A stretch of DNA of 64,000 bases from Poritiphilus sp965212595 (GCA_965212595.1 CBDBVE010000014.1:186001-250000); one strand, 5' to 3'. Numbered from the stretch's first letter, positions 1 to 9,303 are shown. A program made the numbers and translations. The notes: generated by a model not told the origin, from the letters alone.

Positions 1-1009
1 TATAACCAAGGTAGCTGCGCCATTGCTGGCTATTATGAAATTGGTCGATGAGGAAAAGTTAGACCTGGATGAACCATTCAGCAAGTATTGGAAGCCTTGG
101 CTAAAATATCCGGATAAAAAAAACCTCAGCCTTCGTGAAATACTTGCACACCAGGCTGGTTTAGAACCCTATATCGTATTTCTTAGTGATGTCATGAAAA
201 AGGGACGTCTAAAAAGACGGTTTGTCAAACCTCAATCTGAGCCTAAATTTCAAAAACAGGCCTTTGAACATCTCTTTGTAAAAAATCGCTTTAAAAACAA
301 AATGCAAAGAACCATCAACCGGTCTCAAGTAAATAAGATTAAGAAATACCGTTATTCCGGACTTGCTTTTTTAATTTTTCCCGATTTAATTGCCAAATTG
401 AGTGGTCAGGATTTCAACCAGTATTTGATCGACAATTTTTATAAGCCCCTTGGGTGTAAAACACTTCGCTTTAATCCTGTAACTTACAACTTCCCCAATG
501 CAATTGTCCCAACTGAGAAGGATACCATCTTTAGAAAAGCTTTAACCCGGGGGTGGGTACATGATGAAAATGCTTCGCTTTTGGGAGGGGTTTCCGGGAA
601 TGCCGGCCTTTTTGGAACGGCTCAGGATTTAGCAATTATTATGCAGCTATTGCAAAATTATGGTAGTTTCAAAGACCGGAGGTATCTTTCAAAAGAAGTA
701 ATTAAGGAATTTAGCCGTGTTCAGTTTCCAGAAAATGACAACCGTAGAGGCCTGGGTTTTGACAAACCTCTCCTGGATAATAGTGAGTTGTCAATAAACA
801 AGTCTTATCCCGCTCCTGAGGCCAGCTCAGAAAGCTTCGGACATAGCGGTTTTACAGGTACTTTCGCTTGGGCTGATCCAAAAAACCAGTTGGTATTTAT
901 TTTTCTTTCCAATAGGGTTTATCCCTTCAGGACTAATAGAAACCTATACGAACTCAATATCCGTTCTTCTTTGCATCAGGTATTCTATAAAGCCTGGCAA
1001 CCGCATTAA
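1..1009 (+). CDS. Serine hydrolase, beta-lactamase/PBP class C family (5' end cut by window)
   Basis: The reading frame is open from base 2, so the N-terminus lies outside the window. The first visible residues are I-T-K-V-A-A-P, which fit the SxxK active-site motif of class C beta-lactamase/penicillin-binding-protein relatives. The catalytic Ser codon would end at base 1 (a T, compatible with TCT or AGT). Near the C-terminus SFGHSGFTG matches the family's HxG-type motif, and the segment GGVSGNAGLFGTAQDLA is typical of these enzymes. Likely an exported or periplasmic esterase or peptidase; the substrate cannot be told. The TTG at 23 is not the real start. It is not obviously operonic with the next gene (53 bp gap). 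Confidence 0.85.
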   Translation, partial: ITKVAAPLLAIMKLVDEEKLDLDEPFSKYWKPWLKYPDKKNLSLREILAHQAGLEPYIVFLSDVMKKGRLKRRFVKPQSEPKFQKQAFEHLFVKNRFKNKMQRTINRSQVNKIKKYRYSGLAFLIFPDLIAKLSGQDFNQYLIDNFYKPLGCKTLRFNPVTYNFPNAIVPTEKDTIFRKALTRGWVHDENASLLGGVSGNAGLFGTAQDLAIIMQLLQNYGSFKDRRYLSKEVIKEFSRVQFPENDNRRGLGFDKPLLDNSELSINKSYPAPEASSESFGHSGFTGTFAWADPKNQLVFIFLSNRVYPFRTNRNLYELNIRSSLHQVFYKAWQPH

Positions 1010-1062
1010 ATCGTTGGCAGTAGTTCGTTTTATTATTACCTTAGTCATATATACCAAACTTC

Positions 1063-2184
1063 ATGGGATTACTCATATTCTACGCCCTTATTTCAATCTT
1101 TTTTTCATTTTTATGTTCCATCCTTGAAGCTGTTCTGCTCAGCGTTACGCCGACCTTTATCAATGTTAAAAAAAAGGAGGGAAAGTCTTATGCCAATGAT
1201 CTGGAGTCCCTTAAAAAAGACGTGGACAAACCGCTCATTGCAATTTTAACCTTAAATACCGTCGCACATACCGTTGGGGCCATTTTGGTGGGAGTACAAG
1301 CCAAAGTAGCTTATGCCGAGCAATTTGGTACGGCCACCAGGACAATTTTTGGTATACGTTTTACAGAAGATCTAATGGTAGGGGTGGTTTCTACTATAAT
1401 GACCATTCTTATATTGGTTGCCTCAGAGATCATTCCAAAGACCATTGGCGCTACGTTTTGGAAACAATTGGCCAATTTTAGTACGAAGGCACTGAAAATC
1501 ATGGTTTGGGGTCTTAAATGGACCGGACTTTTATGGCTGCTGCAATTGTTCACAAAGCTGATAGGGAAAAAAGGGCAACATGGTAGCGTTTTAAGTCGCG
1601 AAGATTTCAGCGCCATGGCCGAAATTGCACATGAGGAAGGCGTATTTCAGGAATCTGAATCTATGGTGATCAAAAACCTTTTGCGTTTCGACGAGGTCTT
1701 TGCAAAAGATATCATGACACCCAGAAGTGTAATGAAAACAGCCGACGAGAAAACTGCTATTCAAGACTTTTTTGATAACAATCCCAAACTCCGTTTTTCT
1801 CGTATTCCCGTATTTAGTGAAAGCCCCGATCATATCACGGGCTATATCTTGAAGGATACATTGCTGGAACAAATTATTGACAAAAAAGGGAAAGAAATAT
1901 TAGCCACTATAAAAAGGGAAATTGTAGTTACTGGTAGGAATACTCCAATTCCTAAACTGTTTGAAATACTAATTGCAAAACGGGAACATATTGCCCTGGT
2001 TGTTGATGAATACGGATCTGTGAGCGGTTTGGTCTCCATGGAAGATGTCATTGAGACTCTTTTAGGCCTGGAAATTATGGATGAAAGCGATAATGTAGCC
2101 GATTTACAACAGTTGGCGCGGAAAAATTGGAAGAACAGAGCCAAAAGGCTAGGTATTATCGAGGAAAACACTGAGGTGGACTAA
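1063..2184 (+). CDS. CNNM-type membrane protein with CBS pair (DUF21/CBS, hemolysin-C-like)
   Basis: 373 residues. The first ~165 are hydrophobic with about four membrane segments, matching the DUF21/CNNM transmembrane domain (start MGLLIFYALIS). Residues ~200-340 form a tandem CBS pair; the phrases 'DIMTPRSVM' and 'VVDEYGSVSGLVSMEDVIETLLG' are the usual CBS signatures. Relatives are linked to Mg2+/Co2+ export or tolerance. The C-terminal CorC/HlyC domain found in longer members is missing, and the protein ends soon after the second CBS motif. Its stop codon overlaps the start of the next gene (TAATG), so the two are probably translationally coupled. Confidence 0.85.
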   Translation: MGLLIFYALISIFFSFLCSILEAVLLSVTPTFINVKKKEGKSYANDLESLKKDVDKPLIAILTLNTVAHTVGAILVGVQAKVAYAEQFGTATRTIFGIRFTEDLMVGVVSTIMTILILVASEIIPKTIGATFWKQLANFSTKALKIMVWGLKWTGLLWLLQLFTKLIGKKGQHGSVLSREDFSAMAEIAHEEGVFQESESMVIKNLLRFDEVFAKDIMTPRSVMKTADEKTAIQDFFDNNPKLRFSRIPVFSESPDHITGYILKDTLLEQIIDKKGKEILATIKREIVVTGRNTPIPKLFEILIAKREHIALVVDEYGSVSGLVSMEDVIETLLGLEIMDESDNVADLQQLARKNWKNRAKRLGIIEENTEVD

Positions 2185-2657
2185 TGCAAAATGCTATTGT
2201 AAACACTCCCCTGGGGATGGCCCGTTTGTGTGCATCTAACGAAGGAATTCACAGTATAACAGTGCTAGATAGCGAGCCACAAAGCTCAGCTTCAATTCCT
2301 GAAGCCCTTAAGGCGGTGGCTGAGCAATTGCAGGAATATTTTGAAGGACAACGTAAAGCTTTCAACTTGAAGCTGGCTCCAGAGGGTACAGAATTTCAAA
2401 AAAAAGTATGGCAGGCACTTTTGGAGATTCCTTACGGGAAGACCATGTCATATTTAGAGCTTTCAATAAAACTGGGCGATGTCAAGGCCATTAGAGCTGT
2501 GGCCGCGGCCAACGGAAAAAACCCCTTATGGATCGTAATCCCCTGCCATCGGGTTATTGGCAGTGATGGCTCACTTACAGGTTATGCCGGTGGTTTGCAC
2601 CGTAAAAAATGGCTGTTAGACCATGAGAACCCCGTAAAGCAGCAAAGCCTTTTCTGA
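2184..2657 (+). CDS. ogt: Methylated-DNA--protein-cysteine S-methyltransferase
   Basis: 157 residues. The active-site motif IPCHRVIG is present around residue 117, with the Cys that accepts the alkyl group from O6-alkylguanine. Upstream, FQKKVWQALLEIPYGKTMSY is the conserved DNA-binding helix-turn-helix region of the family. It is a suicide DNA-repair protein acting in the cytoplasm. Length and layout fit Ogt rather than the Ada fusion. It starts at the ATG overlapping the stop of the CBS protein gene. Confidence 0.93.
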   Translation: MQNAIVNTPLGMARLCASNEGIHSITVLDSEPQSSASIPEALKAVAEQLQEYFEGQRKAFNLKLAPEGTEFQKKVWQALLEIPYGKTMSYLELSIKLGDVKAIRAVAAANGKNPLWIVIPCHRVIGSDGSLTGYAGGLHRKKWLLDHENPVKQQSLF

Positions 2658-2819
2658 AAGTAACAAACCCCTGGGTCTGCTAGCGTCAAAATAGGCCTGA
2701 TAAAATTCAAAAAACAGGGTGTTCATCGACATTTCTCTTTAGGTGATCCTGAAGAGCATTCTTGTTCACATTGATTTAAGTAAGAGACAGAAACCAGGTG
2801 GTTTGAAAGGCCTAAAACC

Positions 2820-3938
2820 TCAATCAATGAAAAAAGTAGGCGCAAAATCCAATTGAATATTGTCTTGTAAGCTGCCGTTTTCACTTATGACCAATACACC
2901 TCCTTCAAGTGGTGATCCGATTGGTGCTGTTTTTGCATAACCTACAAGAAACAGCTTGTTTCTGGTATCATAGTTAAATACAGAAAGCGTAATGTTTTGG
3001 TCAAGAGCTGTTTCCGCTTCCTGTTTAATTCCGATCATATCAACCACAAAATTTTCCTTTGTTACAAAATCGTAAATCCCCGGCCCATAAGATATTGGAG
3101 CTGGTTGTACGTAGAAATTCCGATAAAACAATTTTTCCGCGTCTAAACGAGCTTGTATTGGTCCGGCGTCAAAAAAGCTCAACAAAGTAAAGGAACGTGT
3201 TTCTATTTCTTCAAGACTATCAATATCATAGATCCGATATTCATAATCAGCATTATTTTGCCCTATTACCAGTACAATATCATCGTTTTCATCAATGAAA
3301 ATACTGGGTGTAAGTGTACCAAAGTTAAAGGTCTCAATAACCGCTTTCGAAGAAGTGTCAAAAATAAGTACGCTAAAGCCGTTGTTATCCCCTTTTAAGG
3401 TAATTATCAGTCTGTCTCTATGAAAAATGGGCTCAAAAACCCTGTTGACATCAGAGGAAATTATGGTTTCCTCTAGCTGTTCGGTTTCGAAATTCACAGA
3501 GAGGATTCCAAAATTTCTGGTAGTTCCCGGAAAAAATCCGAAGAAAGCCTCTTCCCTCGAATTTATCCCCCAGGTGGTCGATTTATCGAGCGAGGCCGAA
3601 TAGAACTCGAAAAAGGCATTGCTCTCTCCTGTTACCACATTTCGCTGTACGGCAGAAAATTCACCGTCAGAAAAACTATAAAAGGTGACCAAGTCCTCTG
3701 TTTGTCTTAAACTGATATAGCCTCTTTCTATACCATTTTCCTGGCTAAGATTGATAAGCTCCACATTCTCGGGGGTGGAAGCGTGGCTGTACTGAAAGAC
3801 ATTTTCAGTGTCCTCACCAATAATCTTGAAATTAAGCGCACTAATAGGCGTCTCCTTAGGTGGCGAATCATCATCTTTAGTACAAGCCAGCGCAAGGAGC
3901 ATCCAAATGGAAAGCAAAAACAAGTTTTTGATTTTCAT
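2820..3938 (-). CDS. Lipoprotein of unknown function
   Basis: 372 residues. The N-terminus MKIKNLFLLSIWMLLALAC is a lipoprotein signal peptide with lipobox LALAC, followed by Asp-rich TKDDDSPP, the pattern of Bacteroidota surface lipoproteins. The rest is rich in beta-strand-like segments (for example 'IFIDENDDIVLVIGQNN') and could be a beta-propeller, but no family was recognised. It is preceded by another lipoprotein gene on the same strand (63 bp gap), so the two may be co-transcribed. Function unknown. Confidence 0.7.
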   Translation of the reverse strand: MKIKNLFLLSIWMLLALACTKDDDSPPKETPISALNFKIIGEDTENVFQYSHASTPENVELINLSQENGIERGYISLRQTEDLVTFYSFSDGEFSAVQRNVVTGESNAFFEFYSASLDKSTTWGINSREEAFFGFFPGTTRNFGILSVNFETEQLEETIISSDVNRVFEPIFHRDRLIITLKGDNNGFSVLIFDTSSKAVIETFNFGTLTPSIFIDENDDIVLVIGQNNADYEYRIYDIDSLEEIETRSFTLLSFFDAGPIQARLDAEKLFYRNFYVQPAPISYGPGIYDFVTKENFVVDMIGIKQEAETALDQNITLSVFNYDTRNKLFLVGYAKTAPIGSPLEGGVLVISENGSLQDNIQLDFAPTFFID

Positions 3939-4001
3939 GCAACTTTTTGCCCTAAGTTACTGAATATCTGGATGCAAATTGCAGAATTAAATGGCTTATA
4001 G

Positions 4002-4889
4002 CTAGTTACAGTTTATCTTGCTCACATCGGTATTATCAGAAATAGCATCGTCCTCTGAGGCCGTGGCGCCAAATAATACGAATTGATCTATGGCATGCCC
4101 CTTAGATCTGGCGGATACTTCCATGGTGTAAACTCCAGGATCGTTGAAGGTCACATAAACCCTATGGGCATCATTATCTGAAGTGAAGGCCTGCCATTTA
4201 AAATCCAGGTCGTTCCCGCTGCGGTAGATTTTAAACCACCCATCCTTTGAAGCTCCCTCTGGATGCGGACCCTTTCCACTTCCCTTTGGATAAACAACGC
4301 TAGATCCTTTTTCACCAAAGAATTCATCGGCATCAGGGAATCTTAGCCAGGTATCGTTGTGCTCTGTACCATCGTTGCCAAGGGTAACAGCCGACCTCCA
4401 AAGAAATTGGTAGGTACCAGCATTTTTAATCCTGATCTTAAAGCTAGCTTTCCCATTTCCGGGATCATTAAAAGATTCTGCACCAGTCCAGGACATATAC
4501 CCTTCTCCTGAGAAGTTGTTTCCATTAGTTTTAAGTTTCCAGTTCTGATTAAATTCAGCATTTTCGAATTCTACTTTAAGGATGCCGTCCTTTTCAACAA
4601 AAACAAAATCTCCTACATTGCTGCAAGTGGTGCTATCTGTGTCATCCGTTTCTTCAGGATTTTCTTCATCCTGGGAGTCTTCGGAATCATTGGAATCCTC
4701 ATCGTCGCCTGAATCTCCTGAATCTCCGGAGTCTTGCGAATCTTGCGAATCTTCAACCGGATTTACAACGTCGAGATCATTTTCGTCTTCTGTGGAATCG
4801 TTGGTGCACGCAAGAGCAAAAATCACAAATAAGCATACAAATAAAGTTCTGATTAAGGCATAGGTATGCCTCAGTGGGGCTAATGTCAT
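4002..4889 (-). CDS. Lipoprotein with acidic Ser/Asp linker and carbohydrate-binding-like domain
   Basis: 295 residues. The signal peptide ends in lipobox FALAC (Cys ~28). Residues ~35-85 are an extremely acidic low-complexity linker built from SQD/SGD/SED units, encoded by imperfect 9-bp-like DNA repeats at about 4660-4760. The C-terminal ~190 residues contain 'FENAEFNQNWKLKT', 'GEGYMSWTG', 'GTYQFLWRSAV' and 'GVYTMEVSARSKGHAIDQFVLF'. These resemble the malectin/CBM-like module seen at the end of GH115-type and other polysaccharide proteins. I infer a surface glycan-binding lipoprotein on a flexible stalk. No catalytic motif is seen. Confidence 0.72.
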   Translation of the reverse strand: MTLAPLRHTYALIRTLFVCLFVIFALACTNDSTEDENDLDVVNPVEDSQDSQDSGDSGDSGDDEDSNDSEDSQDEENPEETDDTDSTTCSNVGDFVFVEKDGILKVEFENAEFNQNWKLKTNGNNFSGEGYMSWTGAESFNDPGNGKASFKIRIKNAGTYQFLWRSAVTLGNDGTEHNDTWLRFPDADEFFGEKGSSVVYPKGSGKGPHPEGASKDGWFKIYRSGNDLDFKWQAFTSDNDAHRVYVTFNDPGVYTMEVSARSKGHAIDQFVLFGATASEDDAISDNTDVSKINCN

Positions 4890-5131
4890 AATTATAGGTT
4901 TTAAAAGTTCTCTTTAGGGACCATTAGAACGAAAATTCAGAACCAAATATTGAAAGATGCCTCCGGCTTTCGACCAACGGTAAGACATTTACGAGTCTGG
5001 AGTGCTAAATAGTTGTTAATTTTTTAAAGCGGTAGAAAAAGTGTACTGTTTTTTTGTCTTGTTTGTATCTTTAATGCAGTCCTTAAGGCTATATTATGCA
5101 TTTTAATACCACATTGGACTAAAGCGTTATT
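4890..5131. other. Intergenic region between divergent genes, no gene recognised
   Basis: 242 bp between the acidic-linker lipoprotein (minus) and the exonuclease-like gene (plus). It should hold both promoters. A TATCTTTA at about 5068 resembles the -7 element used elsewhere in this window, but no convincing -33 partner is seen. No open reading frame or hairpin of note. Confidence 0.4.
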
Positions 5132-5845
5132 ATGCTAAAGAAAATACCCCTAGAAAACATTTTGTTCCTCGATATTGAGACAGTCCCGGAGACGGAAAGC
5201 TATGACGAACTCGATCTTGTTAAAAAGGAACTTTGGGAGCAAAAAACCCTATACCAGCGAAAAGATGAGATTAGCGCGGCTGACTTTTATGAGCGTGCCG
5301 GAATATGGGCGGAGTTTGGCAAGATTGTCTGTATCTCTGTGGGCTATTTTAATCTCAAAGATAATCTCAGAGGTTTTCGCGTAACAAGTTTTCATGGGAA
5401 AGAGGCCTCCCTTTTAAAAAGCTTTAAAAAATTAGTGAACGAATATTTCAGTCGCCCGAAAAACCTGCTTTGCGGTCATAATGGGAAAGAATTCGATTTT
5501 CCCTATATCGCCCGGCGCATGGTCATACACGGTATCTCTTTACCTCCTAAACTCGATCTATTTGGCAAAAAGCCCTGGGAAGTTCCACATTTAGACACTA
5601 TGGAGCTATGGAAATTCGGTGATTACAAGCATTATACATCATTAAAGCTAATGGCTAATGTGTTAGGCATACCGTCTCCTAAAGAGGACATGGACGGAAG
5701 TATGGTGAGAAGCGTATATTATGAGGAGCAGGGTTTAGATCGAATAATAAAGTACTGCGAACTCGATGTAGTTACATTGGCACAGATATTTTTGCGTCTT
5801 CGAAATGAATCCCTTCTTGAGGAAGATGAGATTCAGAGAATTTAA
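5132..5845 (+). CDS. Predicted 3'-5' exonuclease, PolB exonuclease-domain family
   Basis: 237 residues. The three exonuclease motifs of the DEDDy class are visible: LFLDIETVPE near residue 11 (Exo I, Asp and Glu), CGHNGKEFDFPYIARR near residue 112 (Exo II) and YCELDVVTLAQ near residue 211 (Exo III, Tyr-x3-Asp). This matches the stand-alone 'PolB-like exonuclease' family (DNA_pol_B_exo2). It probably degrades single-stranded DNA or acts in repair in the cytoplasm. It is monocistronic and convergent with the following gene. Confidence 0.85.
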   Translation: MLKKIPLENILFLDIETVPETESYDELDLVKKELWEQKTLYQRKDEISAADFYERAGIWAEFGKIVCISVGYFNLKDNLRGFRVTSFHGKEASLLKSFKKLVNEYFSRPKNLLCGHNGKEFDFPYIARRMVIHGISLPPKLDLFGKKPWEVPHLDTMELWKFGDYKHYTSLKLMANVLGIPSPKEDMDGSMVRSVYYEEQGLDRIIKYCELDVVTLAQIFLRLRNESLLEEDEIQRI

Positions 5846-5868
5846 AAGTGTTAACTCTCCCAAAATAA

Positions 5869-6843
5869 TTACTTGGCATACTTCAGCTGAATATATACCG
5901 GAAAATGATCGCTATAGCCTCCTAAATACTTTCTCCCGCTATAGGTCCTAAACGGAGTCCCTGCATATTTGCCTTTGTATTCCGTTAAAAAATGCTCGTC
6001 AAAAATATTGGCATGGGTAAAGCTATGGGTACCCTTTTCATAATTTAGAAAGTTATAGGATACCATGATCTGGTCGAAGAGGCTCCATGTTCGCCTATAA
6101 TTCGCACTTCCCTTCTCAGGGGTATGTAATTTCTCCATAGGGTTATAAAGACTTTTATCACGCATTAGGGTTTGAATGCTTTCAGAATGCGGGTCGTCAT
6201 TGAAATCTCCCATAATGATATAGCTGGGATCCTCCCATTTTGCTTCAATCCCAATCATATAATCCCGTATTGTTTGCGCCGCCTTTATTCGCTTATAACC
6301 TGTTTCCATCTCACCATCTCTACGCGATGGCCAATGATTCACAAAAATGTGTACCCATTCTCCATTGAGTTTCCCGTGTACATATAGGATATCACGAGTT
6401 CTGTCTCTGGTTCCATCCTGATTATATACCAATAGGGTGATAGGTTCAGAATTATGCACCTCGAAATATTTGGTATGGTAAATTAAGGCAGTATCTATTC
6501 CTCTTTCGTCTGGTGAGTCATAGTGTACAAAATCATAATCCGTCTTTCGCAGTGGTTCTGCAGAAATTAAGTCTTTTAGTACCTTTGCATTTTCCAATTC
6601 GGCAACCCCAATCAGAACAGGATCTTTACGCGTAGATTCAAGCCCAAGGCCTGCAATGACTTTTGCTAATTTGTAAAGCTTCTTTTTATACCGTTTTTTA
6701 GACCACTTTTTAAAACCGTCTGGGGTAAAGTCGTCATCCAGGGTATCAGGATCGTCTTCGGTATCAAAAAGGTTTTCCAGATTGTAGAAGGCAATCGTAT
6801 GAAGATTTGAGCTCTTATTTCGTTTTAGAAAAGAAAAAAGCAT
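5869..6843 (-). CDS. Endonuclease/exonuclease/phosphatase family protein
   Basis: About 324 residues from the Met at 6843. A longer start at 6882 is possible, but a TATTTTTA promoter-like element lies inside that extension. Motifs of the EEP fold are clear: 'FYNLENLFDTEDDP' (metal-binding Glu), 'FVNHWPSRRDGE', 'IIMGDFNDDPHSES' (catalytic Asp/Asn) and 'GGYSDHFPVYIQ' (catalytic His near the C-terminus). Members cleave DNA, RNA or phosphoesters; the substrate cannot be decided here. No signal peptide is apparent. Confidence 0.85.
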   Translation of the reverse strand: MLFSFLKRNKSSNLHTIAFYNLENLFDTEDDPDTLDDDFTPDGFKKWSKKRYKKKLYKLAKVIAGLGLESTRKDPVLIGVAELENAKVLKDLISAEPLRKTDYDFVHYDSPDERGIDTALIYHTKYFEVHNSEPITLLVYNQDGTRDRTRDILYVHGKLNGEWVHIFVNHWPSRRDGEMETGYKRIKAAQTIRDYMIGIEAKWEDPSYIIMGDFNDDPHSESIQTLMRDKSLYNPMEKLHTPEKGSANYRRTWSLFDQIMVSYNFLNYEKGTHSFTHANIFDEHFLTEYKGKYAGTPFRTYSGRKYLGGYSDHFPVYIQLKYAK

Positions 6844-6897
6844 GGTTTTTAAGTATTGGGGAATTAAAAATACAAAAATCACTTGGTTCTGATTGAT

Positions 6898-6905
6898 TAG
6901 ATTTG
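6898..6905 (+). promoter_or_regulatory. Candidate -7 promoter element for hflX
   Basis: TAGATTTG matches the Bacteroidota -7 consensus TAnnTTTG and sits 16 bp before the hflX ATG, implying a short leader. No good TTG box is found 19-21 bp upstream, so confidence is modest. Confidence 0.4.
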
Positions 6906-6921
6906 CACTTTAAACACTTAT

Positions 6922-8133
6922 ATGCTAGAGAAGAAGACTACAACTTATGAAAAAACGGTACTCATAGGTGTCATGAACCGACAACAAGATGAGGCTCAGG
7001 TTACTGAATACCTGGACGAGCTCGAATTCTTAACCTATACCGCTGGCGGCGAAGTGACTAAGCGTTTTGTTCAACGCATTGAAGTTCCTAACCCAAAAAC
7101 ATACATAGGTAGTGGAAAAATGGAGGAAGTTGAACATTTTGTGAAGGAAGAAGAAATTGGTTCGGTGATTTTTGATGATGAGCTTTCGCCAGTTCAGCAA
7201 CGAAATATTGAAAAGCAACTTCGATGCAAGATTTTGGATCGAACCGGCCTTATTCTCGACATTTTTGCCCAGCGCGCCAAAACCAGTTATGCAAGAACGC
7301 AGGTGGAGCTTGCACAGTATGAGTATCTTTTACCCAGACTAACAGGTTTATGGACTCACCTGGAAAGGCAACGGGGGGGTATAGGAATGCGAGGCCCGGG
7401 TGAGACCGAGATAGAGACTGACAGGCGGATTGTGCGAGACAGAATATCGCTTTTGAAGAAGAAGCTCCTTAAAATAGACCGGCAGATGGAAACCCAGAGA
7501 GGAAACCGAGGGGCTTTGGTTCGCGTTGCTCTGGTAGGATATACCAATGTTGGTAAATCTACCCTGATGAATGTTATTAGCAAGAGCCAGGTTTTTGCGG
7601 AAAACAAACTATTTGCAACCCTGGATACCACAGTGCGCAAGGTTGTCATTGGCAACCTTCCTTTCTTGTTAAGCGATACCGTTGGATTCATTAGAAAACT
7701 GCCTACACAATTAGTGGAGAGCTTTAAGAGTACATTAGATGAAGTACGTGAAGCAGACCTACTCTTGCACGTTGTGGACATTTCACATTCCAATTTTGAG
7801 CAACACATTGAATCTGTAAATAAAATATTAGATGAAATAGGAAGTGCTGATAAACCCACGATCATGGTTTTCAACAAAATTGATCAATACACTCATGCCA
7901 CAATAGACGAGGACGATTTGGTGACAGAAAAAACCGAGAAACATTTTACACTAAAGGAATGGCAGCAAACATGGATGAGCAGGTCGGGGCCAAATGCGCT
8001 TTTTATCTCCGCCCTAAATAAAGAGAACCTGGACGAATTCAGAAAAAGGGTTTATGAAGAAGTCAGAACTATCCACATCAGTCGCTTTCCATATAATAAT
8101 TTTCTATACCCAGAGATTTATGACCTGGAATAA
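6922..8133 (+). CDS. hflX: GTPase HflX
   Basis: 403 residues. The N-terminal HflX domain includes the glycine-rich 'RGGIGMRGPGETEIETDRR' around residue 150-170. The GTPase domain follows: P-loop GYTNVGKSTL (~210), switch region 'LFATLDTTVRK', G3 'DTVGFI' and G4 'NKID'. HflX binds the 50S subunit and splits or rescues stalled ribosomes, for example after heat stress. The length fits the family, which is slightly longer here because of a C-terminal extension. It is followed by a strong bidirectional terminator. Confidence 0.95.
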   Translation: MLEKKTTTYEKTVLIGVMNRQQDEAQVTEYLDELEFLTYTAGGEVTKRFVQRIEVPNPKTYIGSGKMEEVEHFVKEEEIGSVIFDDELSPVQQRNIEKQLRCKILDRTGLILDIFAQRAKTSYARTQVELAQYEYLLPRLTGLWTHLERQRGGIGMRGPGETEIETDRRIVRDRISLLKKKLLKIDRQMETQRGNRGALVRVALVGYTNVGKSTLMNVISKSQVFAENKLFATLDTTVRKVVIGNLPFLLSDTVGFIRKLPTQLVESFKSTLDEVREADLLLHVVDISHSNFEQHIESVNKILDEIGSADKPTIMVFNKIDQYTHATIDEDDLVTEKTEKHFTLKEWQQTWMSRSGPNALFISALNKENLDEFRKRVYEEVRTIHISRFPYNNFLYPEIYDLE

Positions 8134-8152
8134 GCCTGTTAAGCTGGTATAG

Positions 8153-8195
8153 AAAAACACGTGTTTTTAGGAGGTCTCCTTGAACACGTGTTTTT
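8153..8195. terminator. Bidirectional intrinsic terminator between hflX and a lipoprotein gene
   Basis: An inverted repeat with outer arms AAAAACACGTGTT and AACACGTGTTTTT encloses a second short inverted repeat (AGGAG-GT-CTCCT). The A-tract on one side and T-tract on the other let it work for both convergent genes. Each outer arm also contains the self-palindrome ACACGTGT. Confidence 0.85.
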
Positions 8196-8206
8196 AGATT
8201 TAATGC

Positions 8207-8731
8207 TCAGATGCTTTCTGCACTAAAGTTTCCTTTTATGGTGATGGTCTCTCCACCACCTACTCCAGTGCAAACCGCTTCCAGGCTTCCCGAAGCCGTA
8301 ATGGCTCCTTTTGAACTTATATTTACACTTCCGTTATTCTCAGATTGATATGATATCGACTCACCCTGATCTCCTGAGAAATTAATGAATACGTTATAGA
8401 AGGTAAAAATATCGGTCCCAACATCGTAATTTCCACTACCTATACTATTGCCTTCCCGGGTTATTGCAAAAATTACCTGGCAGGGAGTAGCGTCATCTTC
8501 TGCTACAATAAGCAGGGTGGTTAAATTGGTAGTGTTACCTTCAAAGTCTTCCACTTCAGTGGTATTTTCATTGTAGAAAAGTACGGATCCCGTCATGGTC
8601 TTATTAATAGCCCCAGTAATCTCGAAAGTGAATCCAGATCCCTCGAACTCTTGCCCGTCACCCGATTCATCCGATGAACAAGAACAAATCAGTGCAATAC
8701 TTACTAGTAGCTTTATAAATGATTTCATCAT
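8207..8731 (-). CDS. Small lipoprotein, paralogue of the one at 13079-13621
   Basis: 174 residues with signal peptide and lipobox (ALICSC then SSDESGDG). The body begins GFTFEITGAINKTMTG. It shares with the 13079-13621 lipoprotein the opening pattern F-x-x-x-I-x-G-A-x-x-K-T-x-T-G and a later G-S-V-x-I segment ending in a short beta hairpin. Both genes lie close to the hybrid kinase at 9432-12368, one on each side. No known domain was recognised. It sits 8 bp after the outer-membrane barrel gene on the same strand, so it is probably co-transcribed with it. Confidence 0.72.
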   Translation of the reverse strand: MMKSFIKLLVSIALICSCSSDESGDGQEFEGSGFTFEITGAINKTMTGSVLFYNENTTEVEDFEGNTTNLTTLLIVAEDDATPCQVIFAITREGNSIGSGNYDVGTDIFTFYNVFINFSGDQGESISYQSENNGSVNISSKGAITASGSLEAVCTGVGGGETITIKGNFSAESI

Positions 8732-8739
8732 GAATTGAT

Positions 8740-9303
8740 TTAGAAAAAATATCCTATTGAAAGTTGGAATACCCTATTCTTGAACTCTTCTGAATCCTCG
8801 TCGATATCATTAACATCCGACCCCAAAAAGTACCGCAGGCCAAAATTTAGTCCGTTGTCCATTTTATAACCCAGGCCAAAAGCAAGCCCAATATCTAAGC
8901 CTTTGGTCACATCCTTTAAATCTGCTGTTTCACCGTTGTCTTCGCCTTCTGATGAAAGCAAAAACCCGACCTGGGGTCCGCCCTCTACACTCAGGCCATC
9001 TATCAGGTAATACTTAGCAAGCACAGGTAGCGTAAGGTAATCTACTCTGAAAATCTCGTTATTGTCACTGTCGTCCTGATCTTTGGCTCCTTGTGCCGAG
9101 TACAAAAGTTCTGGTTGAATAGAAAATACATCTGACAACTGAATCTCAGCAACCGCGCCCAGGTGAAAGGAAGTCCGGCTTTCCGTCAACTCAGGTTGCA
9201 GTGTACTAAGGTTAAGTCCGGCCTTAACTCCAAATTTAATATCCTGTGCACTACTTACCGTTAAACTAACAACCGCTATGGCTGTCCATACTAATTTTTT
9301 CAT
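8740..9303 (-). CDS. Outer-membrane beta-barrel protein (PorT/porin-like family)
   Basis: About 187 residues from the ATG at 9303 (MKKLVWTAIAVVSLTVSSAQ signal peptide). A longer frame from 9348 would run upstream through the probable promoter and is rejected. The mature part 'DIKFGVKAGLNLSTLQ', repeated amphipathic strands and the C-terminal 'QLSIGYFF' are typical of the 8-stranded PorT/OmpA-like barrel family of Bacteroidota. It is first gene of a probable two-gene unit with the 8207-8731 lipoprotein. The upstream repeat at 9392-9413 is shared with the kinase promoter, which suggests common control. Confidence 0.8.
   Translation of the reverse strand: MKKLVWTAIAVVSLTVSSAQDIKFGVKAGLNLSTLQPELTESRTSFHLGAVAEIQLSDVFSIQPELLYSAQGAKDQDDSDNNEIFRVDYLTLPVLAKYYLIDGLSVEGGPQVGFLLSSEGEDNGETADLKDVTKGLDIGLAFGLGYKMDNGLNFGLRYFLGSDVNDIDEDSEEFKNRVFQLSIGYFF

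Noticed and set aside
4582..4863. Plus-strand Ser-rich frame
   Set aside because: It is the antisense shadow of the acidic Ser/Asp linker of the minus-strand lipoprotein.
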